Assembly (NCBI GenBank): GCA_017621035.1
Contig: JAGATY010000079.1
Span: 1-64,000, forward strand
Length of the DNA: 64,000 nucleotides
DNA from: Bacteroides sp.
Lineage (GTDB): Bacteria; Bacteroidota; Bacteroidia; Bacteroidales; Bacteroidaceae
Direction: 5' to 3'
This document shows positions 33,438-43,154 of the stretch, one piece after another. A program made the translations under genes and the position numbers. The notes under the pieces were generated by a model. That model was given only the letters and a program-made list of their open reading frames with translations. It had not been told where the DNA came from and made no database searches. Positions within the stretch are counted from its first letter, which is position 1. Every line of letters starts with the position of its first letter.

Positions 33438-33844
33438 TCAGTTTTTAGATTTTTTTTGAAATGATTTTGATTGGAACACAGAGACACGGAGAGACAGAGG
33501 TTTAACTCATAACTCATAACTGAAACTCATAACTCATAATTAACAACTCTGTCCCTTTGTGTCTCTGTGTTTATAAAAATAAAATCCAAACAGATTCTTC
33601 TATGTTTTTACCTTCTTAACCAAGGTTGCGAACGCACAAAAGTAGCGAGAATCAGGGGAAAGAAGAGGTTGCAAGAGTGGAAAAAAGGTTAAACTCATCG
33701 CTTTAGAACATCTTTCGCGTATCTTTGTTCTCCCAAAGCGATAAAGATGAAAGTGATTTGACTTTGAGTACTTAACTACTTTGAACACTTAACTACTTTA
33801 TCTCCATAGAGTTTCGCTTGCGGAATTTAAATAAAAGAAGAAAC
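33438..33844. other. Intergenic region with a long hairpin and the copper ATPase promoter
   Basis: No gene. It contains a 25-base imperfect inverted repeat (33475-33571) around tandem aactcat units. A TATCTTTG -7 element at 33720-33727 lies about 118 bases before the ATPase start. The stretch ctttatctcca followed by a tttcgcttgcg-like segment near 33796 resembles the sequence at 4822-4846 before the signal peptidase gene. Confidence 0.55.
33475..33571. repeat. Imperfect 25-bp inverted repeat
   Basis: Arms beginning AACACAGAGACAC (33475-33499; partner 33547-33571) match at 22 of 25 positions as inverted repeats. The loop of 47 bases contains four aactcata direct repeats. A small non-coding repeat element is likely. 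Confidence 0.6.
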
Positions 33845-36052
33845 ATGAAAGATAGTGTCATCCAAAAGAGTTTTTCCGTTGTGGGCATGAGTTGTGCCGC
33901 CTGTTCTGCCCGTGTGGAGAAGACGTTGAACAAACAAGCGGGTGTGGTGCAGGCCTCCGTAAACCTGGCAACCGCCACTGCCCACGTAACATATCGCCCG
34001 AAAGAGACCTCCCCCGAAGCATTGCAATCCGCCTTGCAGGCCATCGGGTTTGAACTTGTCATTGAGGAAGAGACTACAAAGAGTGTGGAAGATAACGCAG
34101 AAGCGCACTACCGCTCTCTACGTTTCCGTGCCACGTGGGCAATCATTTTGTCCGCTCCTGTAGCACTCATCGGCATGTTCTTTATGCACATGCCCTATGC
34201 CAACTTACTGATGTGGGCACTCTCAACGCCGGTAGTCTTCTGGCTGGGAAGGAGTTTCTTCATCAATGCCTGGAAGCAGTTGCAGCACCGAAGCGCAAAC
34301 ATGGATACGCTGGTAGCCAACAGCACGGGCATTGCCTATCTCTTCAGCCTGTTCAATATGCTGTTTCCCGAGTTTTGGACATCGAGAGGCATCACTCCGC
34401 ACGTCTACTTCGAGGCGGCCAGTGTCATCATTGCCTTCATCTTGTTGGGAAGAACCTTGGAGGCACGTGCCAAGGGAAACACCACCTCTGCCATTCGGAA
34501 GCTGATGGGGTTGCAACCGGAAACCGTTACCCGTCTGAGCGCAGGAGGTCGTGAAGAGTGTGTGCCCATCGGGCAGATACGACCGGGAGACCTGATTCTT
34601 GTAAAGCCAGGGGAGCGCATTGCCGTAGATGGAACGGTGGTTGAAGGTAACTCATACGTGGACGAAAGCATGCTGAGCGGTGAGCCAATTCCCGTAAGCA
34701 AGCAACGCGATGCACACCTCTTTGCCGGAACCATCAATCAGAAGGGCAGTCTCTGTTTTCGAGCCGACAAAGTGGGTAAGGAGACGTTGCTCGCCAAAAT
34801 CATTCATATGGTGCAAGAGGCACAAGGAAGCAAGGCGCCCGTACAACAGCTGGTGGACAAGATTGCCGCAGTTTTCGTGCCTGTCATTATGGGTATTGCT
34901 CTGTTGGCCTTCTTCTGCTGGACAATTTTTGGCGGAGAAAACGGATTCACGTACGGACTGCTGGCACTGGTCACCGTACTCGTCATTGCCTGCCCGTGTG
35001 CCCTGGGACTGGCCACACCTACTGCCATCATGGTGGGCATAGGGAAAGGAGCCGAGCTAGGCATCCTCATCAAGGACGCGCAAAGCCTGGAAACAGCCAA
35101 GGAGATAGACACCGTGGTGCTAGACAAAACGGGTACACTGACAGAAGGTAAGCCGGAAGTCACCCGCCAGGTCTGGTGTGAGGGGGAAGAGATCCTGAAG
35201 CCCCTCTTCTGCAGCTTGGAGAAGTTGTCGGAACATCCGTTAGCCGAGGCACTTGTCAAGCAGTGGGGCGATACGGAAAGTCGTGTGATAACCAACTTTG
35301 AAAGCCTCACCGGCCGGGGTGTGAAGGGGTGCTGCGAGGGAGAAGTCTACTATGCAGGCAATCGCAGACTGCTGGAAGAGCTGAACATTACCCCCTCTCC
35401 TACCCTGCAGACCGAGGCTGAGGAGGCAGAACAACGGGCGGAAAGCCTCATCTGGCTGGTTGCCGGCAAACGGGTGGTAGCACTTGCCTGCCTGGCCGAC
35501 CGTTTGAAACCAACCAGCCAAGCAGCCATCGAGCAGTTGCATAAGCTTGGCATTCGGGTGGTGATGCTTACAGGTGACCATCCGGCCACGGCCGCAGCCA
35601 TTGCCCGACAGACAGGCATCACTCACTACCAAGCCGGCGTATTGCCACAAGAAAAGGCTGCCTACGTCACTCGTCTGCAACAAGAAGGCCGGCGGGTAGC
35701 CATGGTGGGCGACGGCATCAACGACAGTGCCGCCCTGGCAACAGCAGACCTCAGCATTGCGATGGGAAGCGGAAGCGACATTGCCATGGACGTGGCACAG
35801 ATGACACTGATTGGCTCCGACCTCCGGAAAGTACCGGAAGCCATCCGCCTCTCACGCCTCACCGTGCGCACCATTCGTCAGAACCTCTTCTGGGCCTTTA
35901 TCTATAATATAATAGGTGTACCCATTGCGGCCGGCGTACTCTATCCACTGACCGGTTTCTTACTGAATCCCATGCTGGCCGGTGCGGCCATGGCCTTCAG
36001 TAGTGTGAGTGTTGTGACCAATAGCCTCCAAATCAAAAAGAAAGAGATTTAA
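33845..36052 (+). CDS. copA: Copper-translocating P-type ATPase
   Basis: 735 residues from the ATG at 33845; a start nine codons upstream is unlikely. A single N-terminal metal-binding domain has GMSCAAC (Cys17, Cys20). Further motifs are the CPC membrane motif (CPCALGLATPT, about 383), the phosphorylation site DKTGT (about 426), the SEHPLAEAL motif (about 462) and GDGINDSAAL (about 620). These mark a P1B-type ATPase exporting Cu(I) across the inner membrane. It is monocistronic here, followed by a long gene-free region with repeat array A. The related Ag(I) specificity cannot be excluded. Confidence 0.93.
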   Translation: MKDSVIQKSFSVVGMSCAACSARVEKTLNKQAGVVQASVNLATATAHVTYRPKETSPEALQSALQAIGFELVIEEETTKSVEDNAEAHYRSLRFRATWAIILSAPVALIGMFFMHMPYANLLMWALSTPVVFWLGRSFFINAWKQLQHRSANMDTLVANSTGIAYLFSLFNMLFPEFWTSRGITPHVYFEAASVIIAFILLGRTLEARAKGNTTSAIRKLMGLQPETVTRLSAGGREECVPIGQIRPGDLILVKPGERIAVDGTVVEGNSYVDESMLSGEPIPVSKQRDAHLFAGTINQKGSLCFRADKVGKETLLAKIIHMVQEAQGSKAPVQQLVDKIAAVFVPVIMGIALLAFFCWTIFGGENGFTYGLLALVTVLVIACPCALGLATPTAIMVGIGKGAELGILIKDAQSLETAKEIDTVVLDKTGTLTEGKPEVTRQVWCEGEEILKPLFCSLEKLSEHPLAEALVKQWGDTESRVITNFESLTGRGVKGCCEGEVYYAGNRRLLEELNITPSPTLQTEAEEAEQRAESLIWLVAGKRVVALACLADRLKPTSQAAIEQLHKLGIRVVMLTGDHPATAAAIARQTGITHYQAGVLPQEKAAYVTRLQQEGRRVAMVGDGINDSAALATADLSIAMGSGSDIAMDVAQMTLIGSDLRKVPEAIRLSRLTVRTIRQNLFWAFIYNIIGVPIAAGVLYPLTGFLLNPMLAGAAMAFSSVSVVTNSLQIKKKEI

Positions 36053-36139
36053 GCTTTCACACGACAAGTTGCAGAGATTCCGAGCAAATCACTAACTCAC
36101 CCCATTTTCAAAAGCACAATTCTAGCGAAGCGCAAGCGG

Positions 36140-36315
36140 ACTTTTAGCCGAAAACATAGGCACTTTCGGCCAAAAGTCCCACACTTTTGGCGCCAACACC
36201 GAGTGTTTCCGGTCAAAAGAACGTATCTTTTCGGCGAAAAGTCCTATACTTTTGGGGCGAAAGTTCTAAACCTATGGGCCAAAACATTTAAATCTTTACC
36301 CCAAAAGTCTTATTG
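36140..36315. repeat. Array A: eight 21-23 bp palindromic units
   Basis: Units start at 36140, 36162, 36183, 36206, 36227, 36248, 36271 and 36294. Most units fit ACTTTTGGCCAAAAGT plus a short tail, and that 16-mer is itself a perfect palindrome. Units are diverged, so this is not a recent tandem expansion. It lies about 45 bases before block E. Confidence 0.75.
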
Positions 36316-36360
36316 TGACACAAAAAAGCTCTTCTTCCTGCCCTTCGGAGCACTGTTTCT

Positions 36361-36511
36361 TCGCTAGAATTTCTGTAAACATTTCGCGATGTAGCTATCA
36401 GTCAGCGAGATAAGTACTTTTCACTTTAAAATTCTCGACCAACTGTCCCCTCGGTCGGAAATAAGCGATTCTCAGGCGGTTTAAAATACAAAATATCAGA
36501 ATGACAAAGTG
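36361..36511 (+). other. Conserved intergenic block E, copy 1
   Basis: About 150 bases that align along their length with 53438-53583. Shared stretches include CTAGAATTT, then CTTTAAAA, then a GTCG/GTCGG segment, AAATAA and GATTCTCAGGCGGTT. Both copies sit directly after a palindromic-unit array and before a plus-strand gene. It does not encode a plausible protein and could be a structured RNA, a protein-binding site or an insertion remnant. Confidence 0.65.
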
Positions 36512-36595
36512 TCAATCCGTGCCTCTCCCGCTCTCTTTTCCTCCCCCTCTTCAAGAATACTCTCCCCAAAAGCAGCATCTTTCGTATCTTTTCCA

Positions 36596-36603
36596 TATCT
36601 TTG
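36596..36603 (+). promoter_or_regulatory. Predicted -7 element for pyrH
   Basis: TATCTTTG, 61 bases before the pyrH start. No clear -33 element. Confidence 0.5.
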
Positions 36604-36664
36604 CGGAAATACTTATTGCAATCAGAAAAGTTTCATCATAAAAACATCATATTCATAAAGTACT

Positions 36665-37375
36665 ATGGCGACATACAAAAGAATCTTATTGAAGCTCAGT
36701 GGCGAGAGCTTGATGGGCGAAAAGCAATACGGCATCGACGAGAAACGTCTTGCTGAATATGCGGCACAGATTAAAGAGATACACGAATTGGGTGTAGAGA
36801 TTGGCATCGTTATCGGCGGTGGCAACATCTTCCGCGGGCTGAGTGGAGCCAGCAAAGGGTTTGACCGCGTGAAGGGCGACCAAATGGGAATGCTGGCTAC
36901 TGTTATTAACAGCCTGGCTTTGAGTTCGGCTTTGGTGGCTGCAGGTGTAAAGGCGCGTGTGCTGACTGCCGTTCGGATGGAGCCGATTGGTGAGTTCTAC
37001 AACAAGTGGAAAGCCATCGAGTGCATGGAAGCAGGGGAAGTTGTCATCATGTCGGCAGGCACAGGCAATCCGTTCTTCACTACCGACACCGGCTCTTCAC
37101 TGCGTGGAATAGAGATTGAGGCAGACGTTATGCTGAAGGGAACCCGTGTGGACGGCATCTACACAGCCGATCCGGAGAAAGATCCCACTGCTGTGAAGTT
37201 CCACGACATTACTTACGACGAGGTATTGAAACGCGGCCTGAAGGTGATGGATCTTACTGCTACCTGCATGTGCAAGGAGAACAATCTGCCCATCATCGTA
37301 TTCGACATGGACACCGTAGGCAACCTGAAGAAGGTAATGCAAGGAGAAGAAATCGGAACGTTGGTACATAACTGA
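36665..37375 (+). CDS. pyrH: Uridylate kinase
   Basis: 236 residues. Amino-acid-kinase fold motifs: KRILLKLSGESLMG at the N-terminus, VIGGGNIFRG, and the nucleotide-binding GTGNPFFTTDT at about residues 140-150. It phosphorylates UMP to UDP in pyrimidine nucleotide synthesis and is a cytoplasmic hexamer in this family. It is followed by frr after 143 bases, an arrangement widely conserved. The usual upstream partner tsf is not present here, since copA and a gene-free stretch precede it. Confidence 0.96.
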   Translation: MATYKRILLKLSGESLMGEKQYGIDEKRLAEYAAQIKEIHELGVEIGIVIGGGNIFRGLSGASKGFDRVKGDQMGMLATVINSLALSSALVAAGVKARVLTAVRMEPIGEFYNKWKAIECMEAGEVVIMSAGTGNPFFTTDTGSSLRGIEIEADVMLKGTRVDGIYTADPEKDPTAVKFHDITYDEVLKRGLKVMDLTATCMCKENNLPIIVFDMDTVGNLKKVMQGEEIGTLVHN

Positions 37376-37461
37376 GTAAAAGAAGAGGAGATTTAGGAAA
37401 GAAGTAATACTTCCAATCATCAAATTCTTCACTCTTCATTCTCCATTCTTAATTAAATCTC

Positions 37462-37469
37462 TATCTTTG
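37462..37469 (+). promoter_or_regulatory. Predicted -7 element for frr
   Basis: TATCTTTG, 50 bases before the frr start, suggesting that frr has its own promoter in addition to read-through from pyrH. Confidence 0.5.
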
Positions 37470-37518
37470 CAAAGCATAACAATCCTTTACGAAATTAGTA
37501 ACTTCAAACTAAAGCAAT

Positions 37519-38079
37519 ATGAAAGACGTAAAAGACATCTTGAATGAAGCACAAGAGAAGATGGACATGGCCATCATGTATTTAGAAGACTCGCTGGCAC
37601 ACATCCGTGCCGGAAAGGCAGACGTTCGTTTGCTGGATGGCATTCGTGTAGACTCTTACGGTAGCATGGTGCCTATCAACAACGTGGCAGCAGTAACTAC
37701 CCCGGACGCGCGAAGCATTGCCATCAAGCCGTGGGATAAGAGTATGTTCCGCGTGATTGAAAAGGCCATCATCGACTCTGAGTTAGGTATTATGCCGGAG
37801 AACAACGGTGAAATCATCCGTATCGGTATTCCGCCTCTGACAGAAGAACGTCGTAAGCAACTAGCCAAGCAGTGTAAGGGCGAGGCTGAAACAGCTAAAG
37901 TAAGTGTGCGCAACGCACGTCGTGATGCTATCGACAGCTTCAAGAAGTCTGTGAAAGAGGGCTTGGCAGAAGATGCACAGAAGACCGGTGAAGAGAAACT
38001 TCAGAAGCTTCACGACAAATACATCAAGCAGATTGATGAAATGTTGGCAGCCAAAGAGAAAGAAATCATGACCGTATAA
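37519..38079 (+). CDS. frr: Ribosome recycling factor
   Basis: 186 residues, the normal length. Family signatures: LAHIRAGKADVRLLDGIRVD near the N-terminus, IGIPPLTEERRKQL, and the C-terminal helix LHDKYIKQIDEMLAAKEKEI. It splits post-termination ribosomes together with elongation factor G. It lies between pyrH and rsgA, all on the plus strand. Confidence 0.97.
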   Translation: MKDVKDILNEAQEKMDMAIMYLEDSLAHIRAGKADVRLLDGIRVDSYGSMVPINNVAAVTTPDARSIAIKPWDKSMFRVIEKAIIDSELGIMPENNGEIIRIGIPPLTEERRKQLAKQCKGEAETAKVSVRNARRDAIDSFKKSVKEGLAEDAQKTGEEKLQKLHDKYIKQIDEMLAAKEKEIMTV

Positions 38080-38194
38080 ATCTATCCTAAGAGTGGAGAG
38101 TGGGACACGACGAAGTGTACTCCGTGCTAAGGTGCGGAACTAACGGTTTTGCGTGTCCGATTCTTCACTTTTACTTTAAAACCATTTGCAAACA

Positions 38195-39127
38195 TTGAGA
38201 GGACTGGTCGTTAAAAACACAGGCAGTTGGTATCTGGTACATACCGACGAGGGACAGGACGTGGAGTGTAAGATTAAAGGGAACTTCCGACTGAAAGGCA
38301 TCCGAAGTACCAACCCCGTTGCCGTGGGCGACTATGTGCAGATTATCCTCAATCAGGAGGGAACCGCCTTTATCACCGAGATTGAAGACCGAAAGAACTA
38401 CATCATCCGGCGTGCCTCCAACCTTTCCAAGCAATCACATATCATTGCAGCCAATCTGGATCAGTGTATGCTGGTGGTTACCATCAACTATCCGGAGACT
38501 TCAACTACTTTCATCGACCGTTTTTTGGCGTCGGCCGAGGCTTACCGTGTTCCGGTAACGATTGTCTTCAATAAGGTAGATGCCTACAACGAAGAGGAGT
38601 TGCGTTATCTGGACGGCCTCATCCATCTCTACACAACCATTGGCTACCCTTGTCTGAAGGTGTCGGCCAAGAAGGGCGACGGTGTGGAGACCATCAAAGA
38701 GGCGTTACGCGAGCGAGTTACACTCTTCTCCGGACACTCCGGCGTTGGCAAGTCTACCCTCATCAATGCGATTCTGCCCGGTGTTGCGGCCAAGACGGGC
38801 GAGATTTCCACCGTACACAACAAGGGCATGCATACAACCACCTTCTCCGAAATGTTTCCCGTACCGGGAAATGGCTACCTTATTGACACTCCGGGCATTA
38901 AAGGATTCGGTACGTTTGATATGGAGAAGGAGGAGATTGGCCACTACTTCCCCGAGATTTTCCGTACTTCGGCCGACTGTCGTTATGGCAACTGTACCCA
39001 TCGCAACGAGCCGGGTTGTGCCGTGCGCCAAGCAGTAGAGGAGCATTACATCAGCGAGTCGCGCTATGCCTCATACCTTGGTATGCTGGAGGACAAAGAG
39101 GAGGGCAAGTATCGCGCAAGCTACTAA
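38195..39127 (+). CDS. rsgA: Ribosome small-subunit GTPase RsgA
   Basis: 310 residues with a probable TTG start at 38195, giving [15 protein letters not shown]; another TTG lies nine bases earlier and no ATG fits. Domain order is that of a circularly permuted GTPase: an OB-fold, then the NKVDAY motif (G4), then [11 protein letters not shown] (G1, about residue 181) and DTPGIKGFG (G3). A C-terminal zinc knuckle follows ([14 protein letters not shown], about 261-274). It acts in late maturation of the 30S subunit. Confidence 0.93.
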   Translation: MRGLVVKNTGSWYLVHTDEGQDVECKIKGNFRLKGIRSTNPVAVGDYVQIILNQEGTAFITEIEDRKNYIIRRASNLSKQSHIIAANLDQCMLVVTINYPETSTTFIDRFLASAEAYRVPVTIVFNKVDAYNEEELRYLDGLIHLYTTIGYPCLKVSAKKGDGVETIKEALRERVTLFSGHSGVGKSTLINAILPGVAAKTGEISTVHNKGMHTTTFSEMFPVPGNGYLIDTPGIKGFGTFDMEKEEIGHYFPEIFRTSADCRYGNCTHRNEPGCAVRQAVEEHYISESRYASYLGMLEDKEEGKYRASY

Positions 39128-39167
39128 TCGCACTCATCCGGCAGCGTTCACACCTTCTTTATAGCTT

Positions 39168-41162
39168 CTACTCCTGCGGATGCACGCTTCGCAACCGCTC
39201 CAACAGTTCGTCCGCCTGCCGAGCTTTGGCTTCCATGTGCTCCAGAATCTCTCGAACGAAGGGATTGTTCTCAAAGTCGCCCCGCACTTGTTCAAAGTCG
39301 CGCTCCTTCTCTTTGTGAGAGCCGTCTGCCCCGAATCCGGTCATCGAGGCCAGAGAGAACTCTTTGCGAGCATCTTCATACAACAGTTGATCCAGCTGAA
39401 GTACAGCCTCTTTCCACTTTTCAACAATCCGAATGATCTCTTCCACCGTTGCCTCCTCCGGTCGGAAACCATAGAAGGCAGCCAGTTGTCCGTAAGTCCA
39501 CGTCCACTCATAACTGTTGTAATGGGTGTGCATCCGTTCAAAAGCAGCATTGATGTACTTCAAACGGCTGACCTTACCGCACTCAATGGCATCCAGAAGT
39601 GCTTCTACCTCACTCTTGGGAGCAATCAATCCGGCCAGGTCTACCCACTCGCCACTACCGATGGATGTGTCGGGCAACAAGCGAGTACGCAACTCTTCAT
39701 TGTTCCGAATAGTCACTCCCTGCAGGCGGGATAGTACCGAGTTACCCAAGAACTTGTGGATAGCCAGCTCGTAAAGGTGTACTCCGCGCTGCAAAGAGCT
39801 GTTGCGAATCTTCGTGCTGTGGTAGGAGTAGAGGTCGGAAAGCTCACCACTTGCCTGCCGCAGTTGTTGCAACAACTCGCGCCCCTTCAACATCTTCTGC
39901 ACCGTATAAGGAGTGAGCAGGTTGTAGTTGATGAAATCCAGTCGATGAGGGTCGGTACGCCCATCGCGCTTAGGCCACTTTCGGGCATCCCGAATCGTAC
40001 CCACGCTGCGGAGATTGACGCCCGGAACCAGGTAGGTCGTATTATTCTGTTCAATCAGATACGAGAAGGGGAGGTTGGCGGTATCGGAATGAGTGACGTG
40101 CCTCCCCATGACAAGCGAGTAGGCTCCTACACGTGCCGGCCACAGGATATAGGAATCGGAGGTGGTTTTGGCTCCACGCTCCAACGTTCCTTGATGGATG
40201 GGGCCTAGCTTGTACATGTGATTACTCTGGTTGGAGCCTGAACCGGCATTCATGAAAGAGAACATGCCGGCTATCAGTAGCGTAGACTTATGGTGCGTCA
40301 CCGTGAAAGGACCGGCAAAGATGGCACACGCCTCGCCATTCTCTCCGTGACAGTTCGAGAAGAACAAAGAATCGGAAGCGGTATAGCCATGCCCCAGCTT
40401 GCAGGCCTGACCGACAAAGCAACGGGTCAGCATGGTTCCATCGTCCACGCGCGAACCACTGCAAATGATGAAGTCATCGGCCATCACTCCCCGCCCCACG
40501 TACACAGGAGCAGCCTCGTTACTATGGATGGTGCCGTTGCTCAGTCGGGCAACTCCGTCGATGGTGCAACGGTCTCCCACCCGGATGCTTCGCAAAGTGC
40601 CGGCATGGCGTATCGTTACATGGTGACCGATGGTACCGATGGGCGAGGCATACTTATCGGCATAGTGCCGAGCTAGTTCCCGCAGGCGGGCAATCAGCTT
40701 CGGACGATGTCGGTAACAGGTCATGATGTAAGCCAGGTGCGCAGAGAGCTTATCGTTGATGAGTACCTCGCGGCCACCCGTCTCATTCAGCACCGACACC
40801 TCCACGCCGTTGCCAAAGCGGGAGGTCTCCTTCACATAGAGGGCATCCACATGCTCGATGAAGGTATCATGCCCGATTTGATAGTTGGCCACGTAACCTT
40901 GTACATGGCCGATGTAACAGTTGTCGCCCACGGTTACGTTGTGCAGGGTAACAAAGCGCAGACCTGCATGTTTCTTCACTCCACCGGGCAACAGGAACTC
41001 ATTGTTGAACACGCCCAGGCGTATCACTCCCGAGAAGGTGACATGTTCCAGGTAATCTGTAGAGAAGTGGTCGGCCACCCATACATTGTCCCACGACTCG
41101 GCCCGGCATTTCTGTCGTTCCAACCGGCGGACTTCCAACTCTGTCAGCTGTCTGTATATCAT
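39168..41162 (-). CDS. DUF4954-like left-handed beta-helix protein
   Basis: 664 residues from the ATG at 41162; a TTG three codons upstream is possible. The central 400 residues are rich in hexapeptide-like turns (VTVGDNCYIGHV, IRVGDRCTIDGV, YVGRGVMADDFI), typical of left-handed beta-helix proteins. The C-terminal 170 residues are helical. No signal peptide. I match it to DUF4954, a Bacteroidetes family without known activity. Related folds are nucleotide-sugar or acyl transferases. It converges on rsgA with 40 bases between stops. Confidence 0.75.
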   Translation of the reverse strand: MIYRQLTELEVRRLERQKCRAESWDNVWVADHFSTDYLEHVTFSGVIRLGVFNNEFLLPGGVKKHAGLRFVTLHNVTVGDNCYIGHVQGYVANYQIGHDTFIEHVDALYVKETSRFGNGVEVSVLNETGGREVLINDKLSAHLAYIMTCYRHRPKLIARLRELARHYADKYASPIGTIGHHVTIRHAGTLRSIRVGDRCTIDGVARLSNGTIHSNEAAPVYVGRGVMADDFIICSGSRVDDGTMLTRCFVGQACKLGHGYTASDSLFFSNCHGENGEACAIFAGPFTVTHHKSTLLIAGMFSFMNAGSGSNQSNHMYKLGPIHQGTLERGAKTTSDSYILWPARVGAYSLVMGRHVTHSDTANLPFSYLIEQNNTTYLVPGVNLRSVGTIRDARKWPKRDGRTDPHRLDFINYNLLTPYTVQKMLKGRELLQQLRQASGELSDLYSYHSTKIRNSSLQRGVHLYELAIHKFLGNSVLSRLQGVTIRNNEELRTRLLPDTSIGSGEWVDLAGLIAPKSEVEALLDAIECGKVSRLKYINAAFERMHTHYNSYEWTWTYGQLAAFYGFRPEEATVEEIIRIVEKWKEAVLQLDQLLYEDARKEFSLASMTGFGADGSHKEKERDFEQVRGDFENNPFVREILEHMEAKARQADELLERLRSVHPQE

Positions 41163-41235
41163 ACGAAACAAAGATTTAAGAAAGGTTTATGCTTCAATCG
41201 TTCACGCGGCAACTTTCACCGCTCTCCATGAAACA

Positions 41236-41267
41236 GAAAACCCGCCTCATTGTTTCCGAGACGGGTT
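41236..41267 (-). terminator. Terminator after hflX
   Basis: On the minus strand AACCCGTCTC pairs with GAGGCGGGTT, followed by TTCTGTTTC. It is located 47 bases after the hflX stop codon. Confidence 0.75.
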
Positions 41268-41313
41268 GAATTATAGGATTTATAAGTACAATCTTAGAGA
41301 AAAGAACAAGAGA

Positions 41314-42564
41314 TTACTCCTCGTAGGTCTGGTAAAGGAAGTCATTGTAGGGATACTTCTGCACGTGCAGTTCCTTCACACGTGCGTAGACAACCTCCTT
41401 GAACTTCTCCAGATTAACCTTTTCGCGCGCAGAGATGAAGAGGCAATTATCTTCCATCTTAGCCATCCAGGTCTGCATCAGCTCATCCAAGGTGAGGTTC
41501 TCCTTGGTGCGCGGTGTGAGGTCATCCTCGGCCTTCTCCACATACGAGTAGGCATCAATCTTATTAAAGACCAACATCATTGGTTTACCGGCAGCACCGA
41601 TGTCTGCCAATGTTTTGTTCACCACTTCAATCTGCTCCTCGAAATCCGGATGCGAGATATCCACGATGTGCAGCAACAGGTCTGCCTCGCGTACTTCGTC
41701 GAGGGTCGACTTAAAGGAATCTACCAGGTCAGTAGGCAACTTTCGGATGAAGCCCACCGTATCACTGAGCAGGAAAGGAAGGTTCTCGATGATGACTTTG
41801 CGCACTGTTGTATCCAGCGTGGCAAAGAGTTTGTTCTCTGCAAACACTTCGCTCTTGGCCAGTTGGTTCATCAGTGTGGACTTGCCCACATTGGTGTAAC
41901 CTACCAATGCTACACGTATCAGGCGGCCTCGGTTCTTCCGTTGCGTTGCCTTCTGCTTATCTATCTCGGCCAGACGTTCCTTTAAGAGAGACATTCGGTT
42001 CAAGATGATGCGTCGGTCCATCTCAAGCTGAGTCTCACCAGGTCCGCGTAAGCCTACCGAACCTTTGCCACCGCCGGCACCGGAGCCGCCACCTTGACGT
42101 TCCAAGTGTGTCCAAAGACGTTGCAAACGTGGTAACATATACTTGTATTGTGCCAACTCCACCTGTGTCTTGGCATTAGCAGTCTGTGCACGCATTGCAA
42201 AGATATCGAGGATAAGAGAGGTACGGTCGAGTATCTTGATTTTAAGTTCGCCCTCGATGTTTCGTATCTGTTTGGCAGAGAGTTCGTCATCGAAAATGAC
42301 CATGCCCACTTCTCGCTCGGCCTCAGCTTCGTCCAACAGATACTGTTTAATCTCCTCCAGCTTGCCCTTGCCCACATAAGTGACCGAGTTTGCTTGGTCC
42401 ATCTTCTGCGTGAAGCGCTTTACAACCACCGCCCCCGCTGTTTCTGCAAGGAAAGCAAGTTCATCCAAATATTCGTTGGTTTTGCGCTCATCCTGTGTCT
42501 TGGTCACTAGTCCGACCAATATCGCTGTTTCCGTCTGTACCTCGGAAATCACAAATTCTTTCAT
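41314..42564 (-). CDS. hflX: GTPase HflX
   Basis: 416 residues. The N-terminal HflX domain includes NSVTYVGKGKLEEIKQYL and the glycine-rich GGGSGAGGGKGSVGLRGPGE linker. GTPase motifs are GYTNVGKST (G1, about residue 221), DTVGFIRKLP (G3) and NKID (G4). It binds the large ribosomal subunit and rescues or splits stalled ribosomes, in E. coli especially under heat stress. It is transcribed alone and ended by the stem at 41236-41267. Confidence 0.95.
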   Translation of the reverse strand: MKEFVISEVQTETAILVGLVTKTQDERKTNEYLDELAFLAETAGAVVVKRFTQKMDQANSVTYVGKGKLEEIKQYLLDEAEAEREVGMVIFDDELSAKQIRNIEGELKIKILDRTSLILDIFAMRAQTANAKTQVELAQYKYMLPRLQRLWTHLERQGGGSGAGGGKGSVGLRGPGETQLEMDRRIILNRMSLLKERLAEIDKQKATQRKNRGRLIRVALVGYTNVGKSTLMNQLAKSEVFAENKLFATLDTTVRKVIIENLPFLLSDTVGFIRKLPTDLVDSFKSTLDEVREADLLLHIVDISHPDFEEQIEVVNKTLADIGAAGKPMMLVFNKIDAYSYVEKAEDDLTPRTKENLTLDELMQTWMAKMEDNCLFISAREKVNLEKFKEVVYARVKELHVQKYPYNDFLYQTYEE

Positions 42565-42620
42565 CTACTTACAATCTGTTTTAGTGAATAGTTAAAGGTT
42601 TCGTTGCCCCGCGTTGCAGT

Positions 42621-43154
42621 TTACTCCTGCCAACCTGCGGCAATCTTTTGGTTGAGTTCCGACACAATGTCAGTGTAGTCCGCCCATCGGCCGCATTCAC
42701 GAAGTTCGGTCAGAGGCTCTTTGTCGAGCAGATGTGCCAACAACTCTTTAACGGAAGGAGCCGAAGGCAGTTGACTGTACTCCTCGTAGGTGTAGGTCAG
42801 GAAGGCCACGTTTGGGCCGATGCCTTTGTTATCCAGCCAGTAGCCCTGCTTCAGTTGGGTGGGAAGACGCAGTTTGTCCCCACTGAGCAAGTCCTTCGGG
42901 TCGGGGAAAGAGAGGATTCGGGTGCGACTTTCGTCCATCAGCACCGGAACTTGGTGGGAGTAATCGGCCTTCATCTTGTAGACATAGACCACCGGAGAGG
43001 TGGAGACGGCTGTACCTCCCATCACCTTGGCCGGTGTCTTCACCTGCTGACTGACGTTTTCCACTGCGTTTTGTTCCGTTACTTTCTTGCTTGAATGGCA
43101 GGCGGTTGCCAGCAGAGCAACCGCCAGTGCCAATAGATAGTTCGTTACTTTCAT
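42621..43154 (-). CDS. Lipoprotein of unknown function
   Basis: 177 residues. Signal peptide MKVTNYLLALAVALLATAC with a lipobox Cys. The mature part contains strands (VVYVYKMKADYSHQVPVLMD), a proline-containing segment ILSFPDPKDL and a helical end. No domain recognised. The ATG follows directly on the stop codon of the C10 protease gene (TAA then ATG), so the two are co-translated. It may be an inhibitor or partner of that protease: C10 proteases in Bacteroides are often encoded beside lipoproteins or staphostatin-like inhibitors. No inhibitor motif is recognised. Confidence 0.75.
   Translation of the reverse strand: MKVTNYLLALAVALLATACHSSKKVTEQNAVENVSQQVKTPAKVMGGTAVSTSPVVYVYKMKADYSHQVPVLMDESRTRILSFPDPKDLLSGDKLRLPTQLKQGYWLDNKGIGPNVAFLTYTYEEYSQLPSAPSVKELLAHLLDKEPLTELRECGRWADYTDIVSELNQKIAAGWQE

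Larger units (their letters stand above)
36053..36664. other. Gene-free region with array A and conserved block E
   Basis: No gene in about 610 bases between the copper ATPase and pyrH. It contains the eight-unit palindromic array (36140-36315), the conserved block E (36361-36511) and a TATCTTTG -7 element for pyrH (36596-36603). The rest shows nothing recognised. Confidence 0.7.

Noticed and set aside
36140..36315. Possible CRISPR array
   Set aside because: Units follow one another with no unique spacers of constant length, units are themselves degenerate, and no cas gene is present. The same holds for the arrays at 18449, 45119 and 53292.
38103..38158. GGACACG/CGTGTCC stem between frr and rsgA as a terminator
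   Set aside because: The arms are short, the loop is long and no T-run follows.
41086..41985. 299-codon plus-strand frame opposite hflX
   Set aside because: Antisense shadow of hflX and its terminator region.
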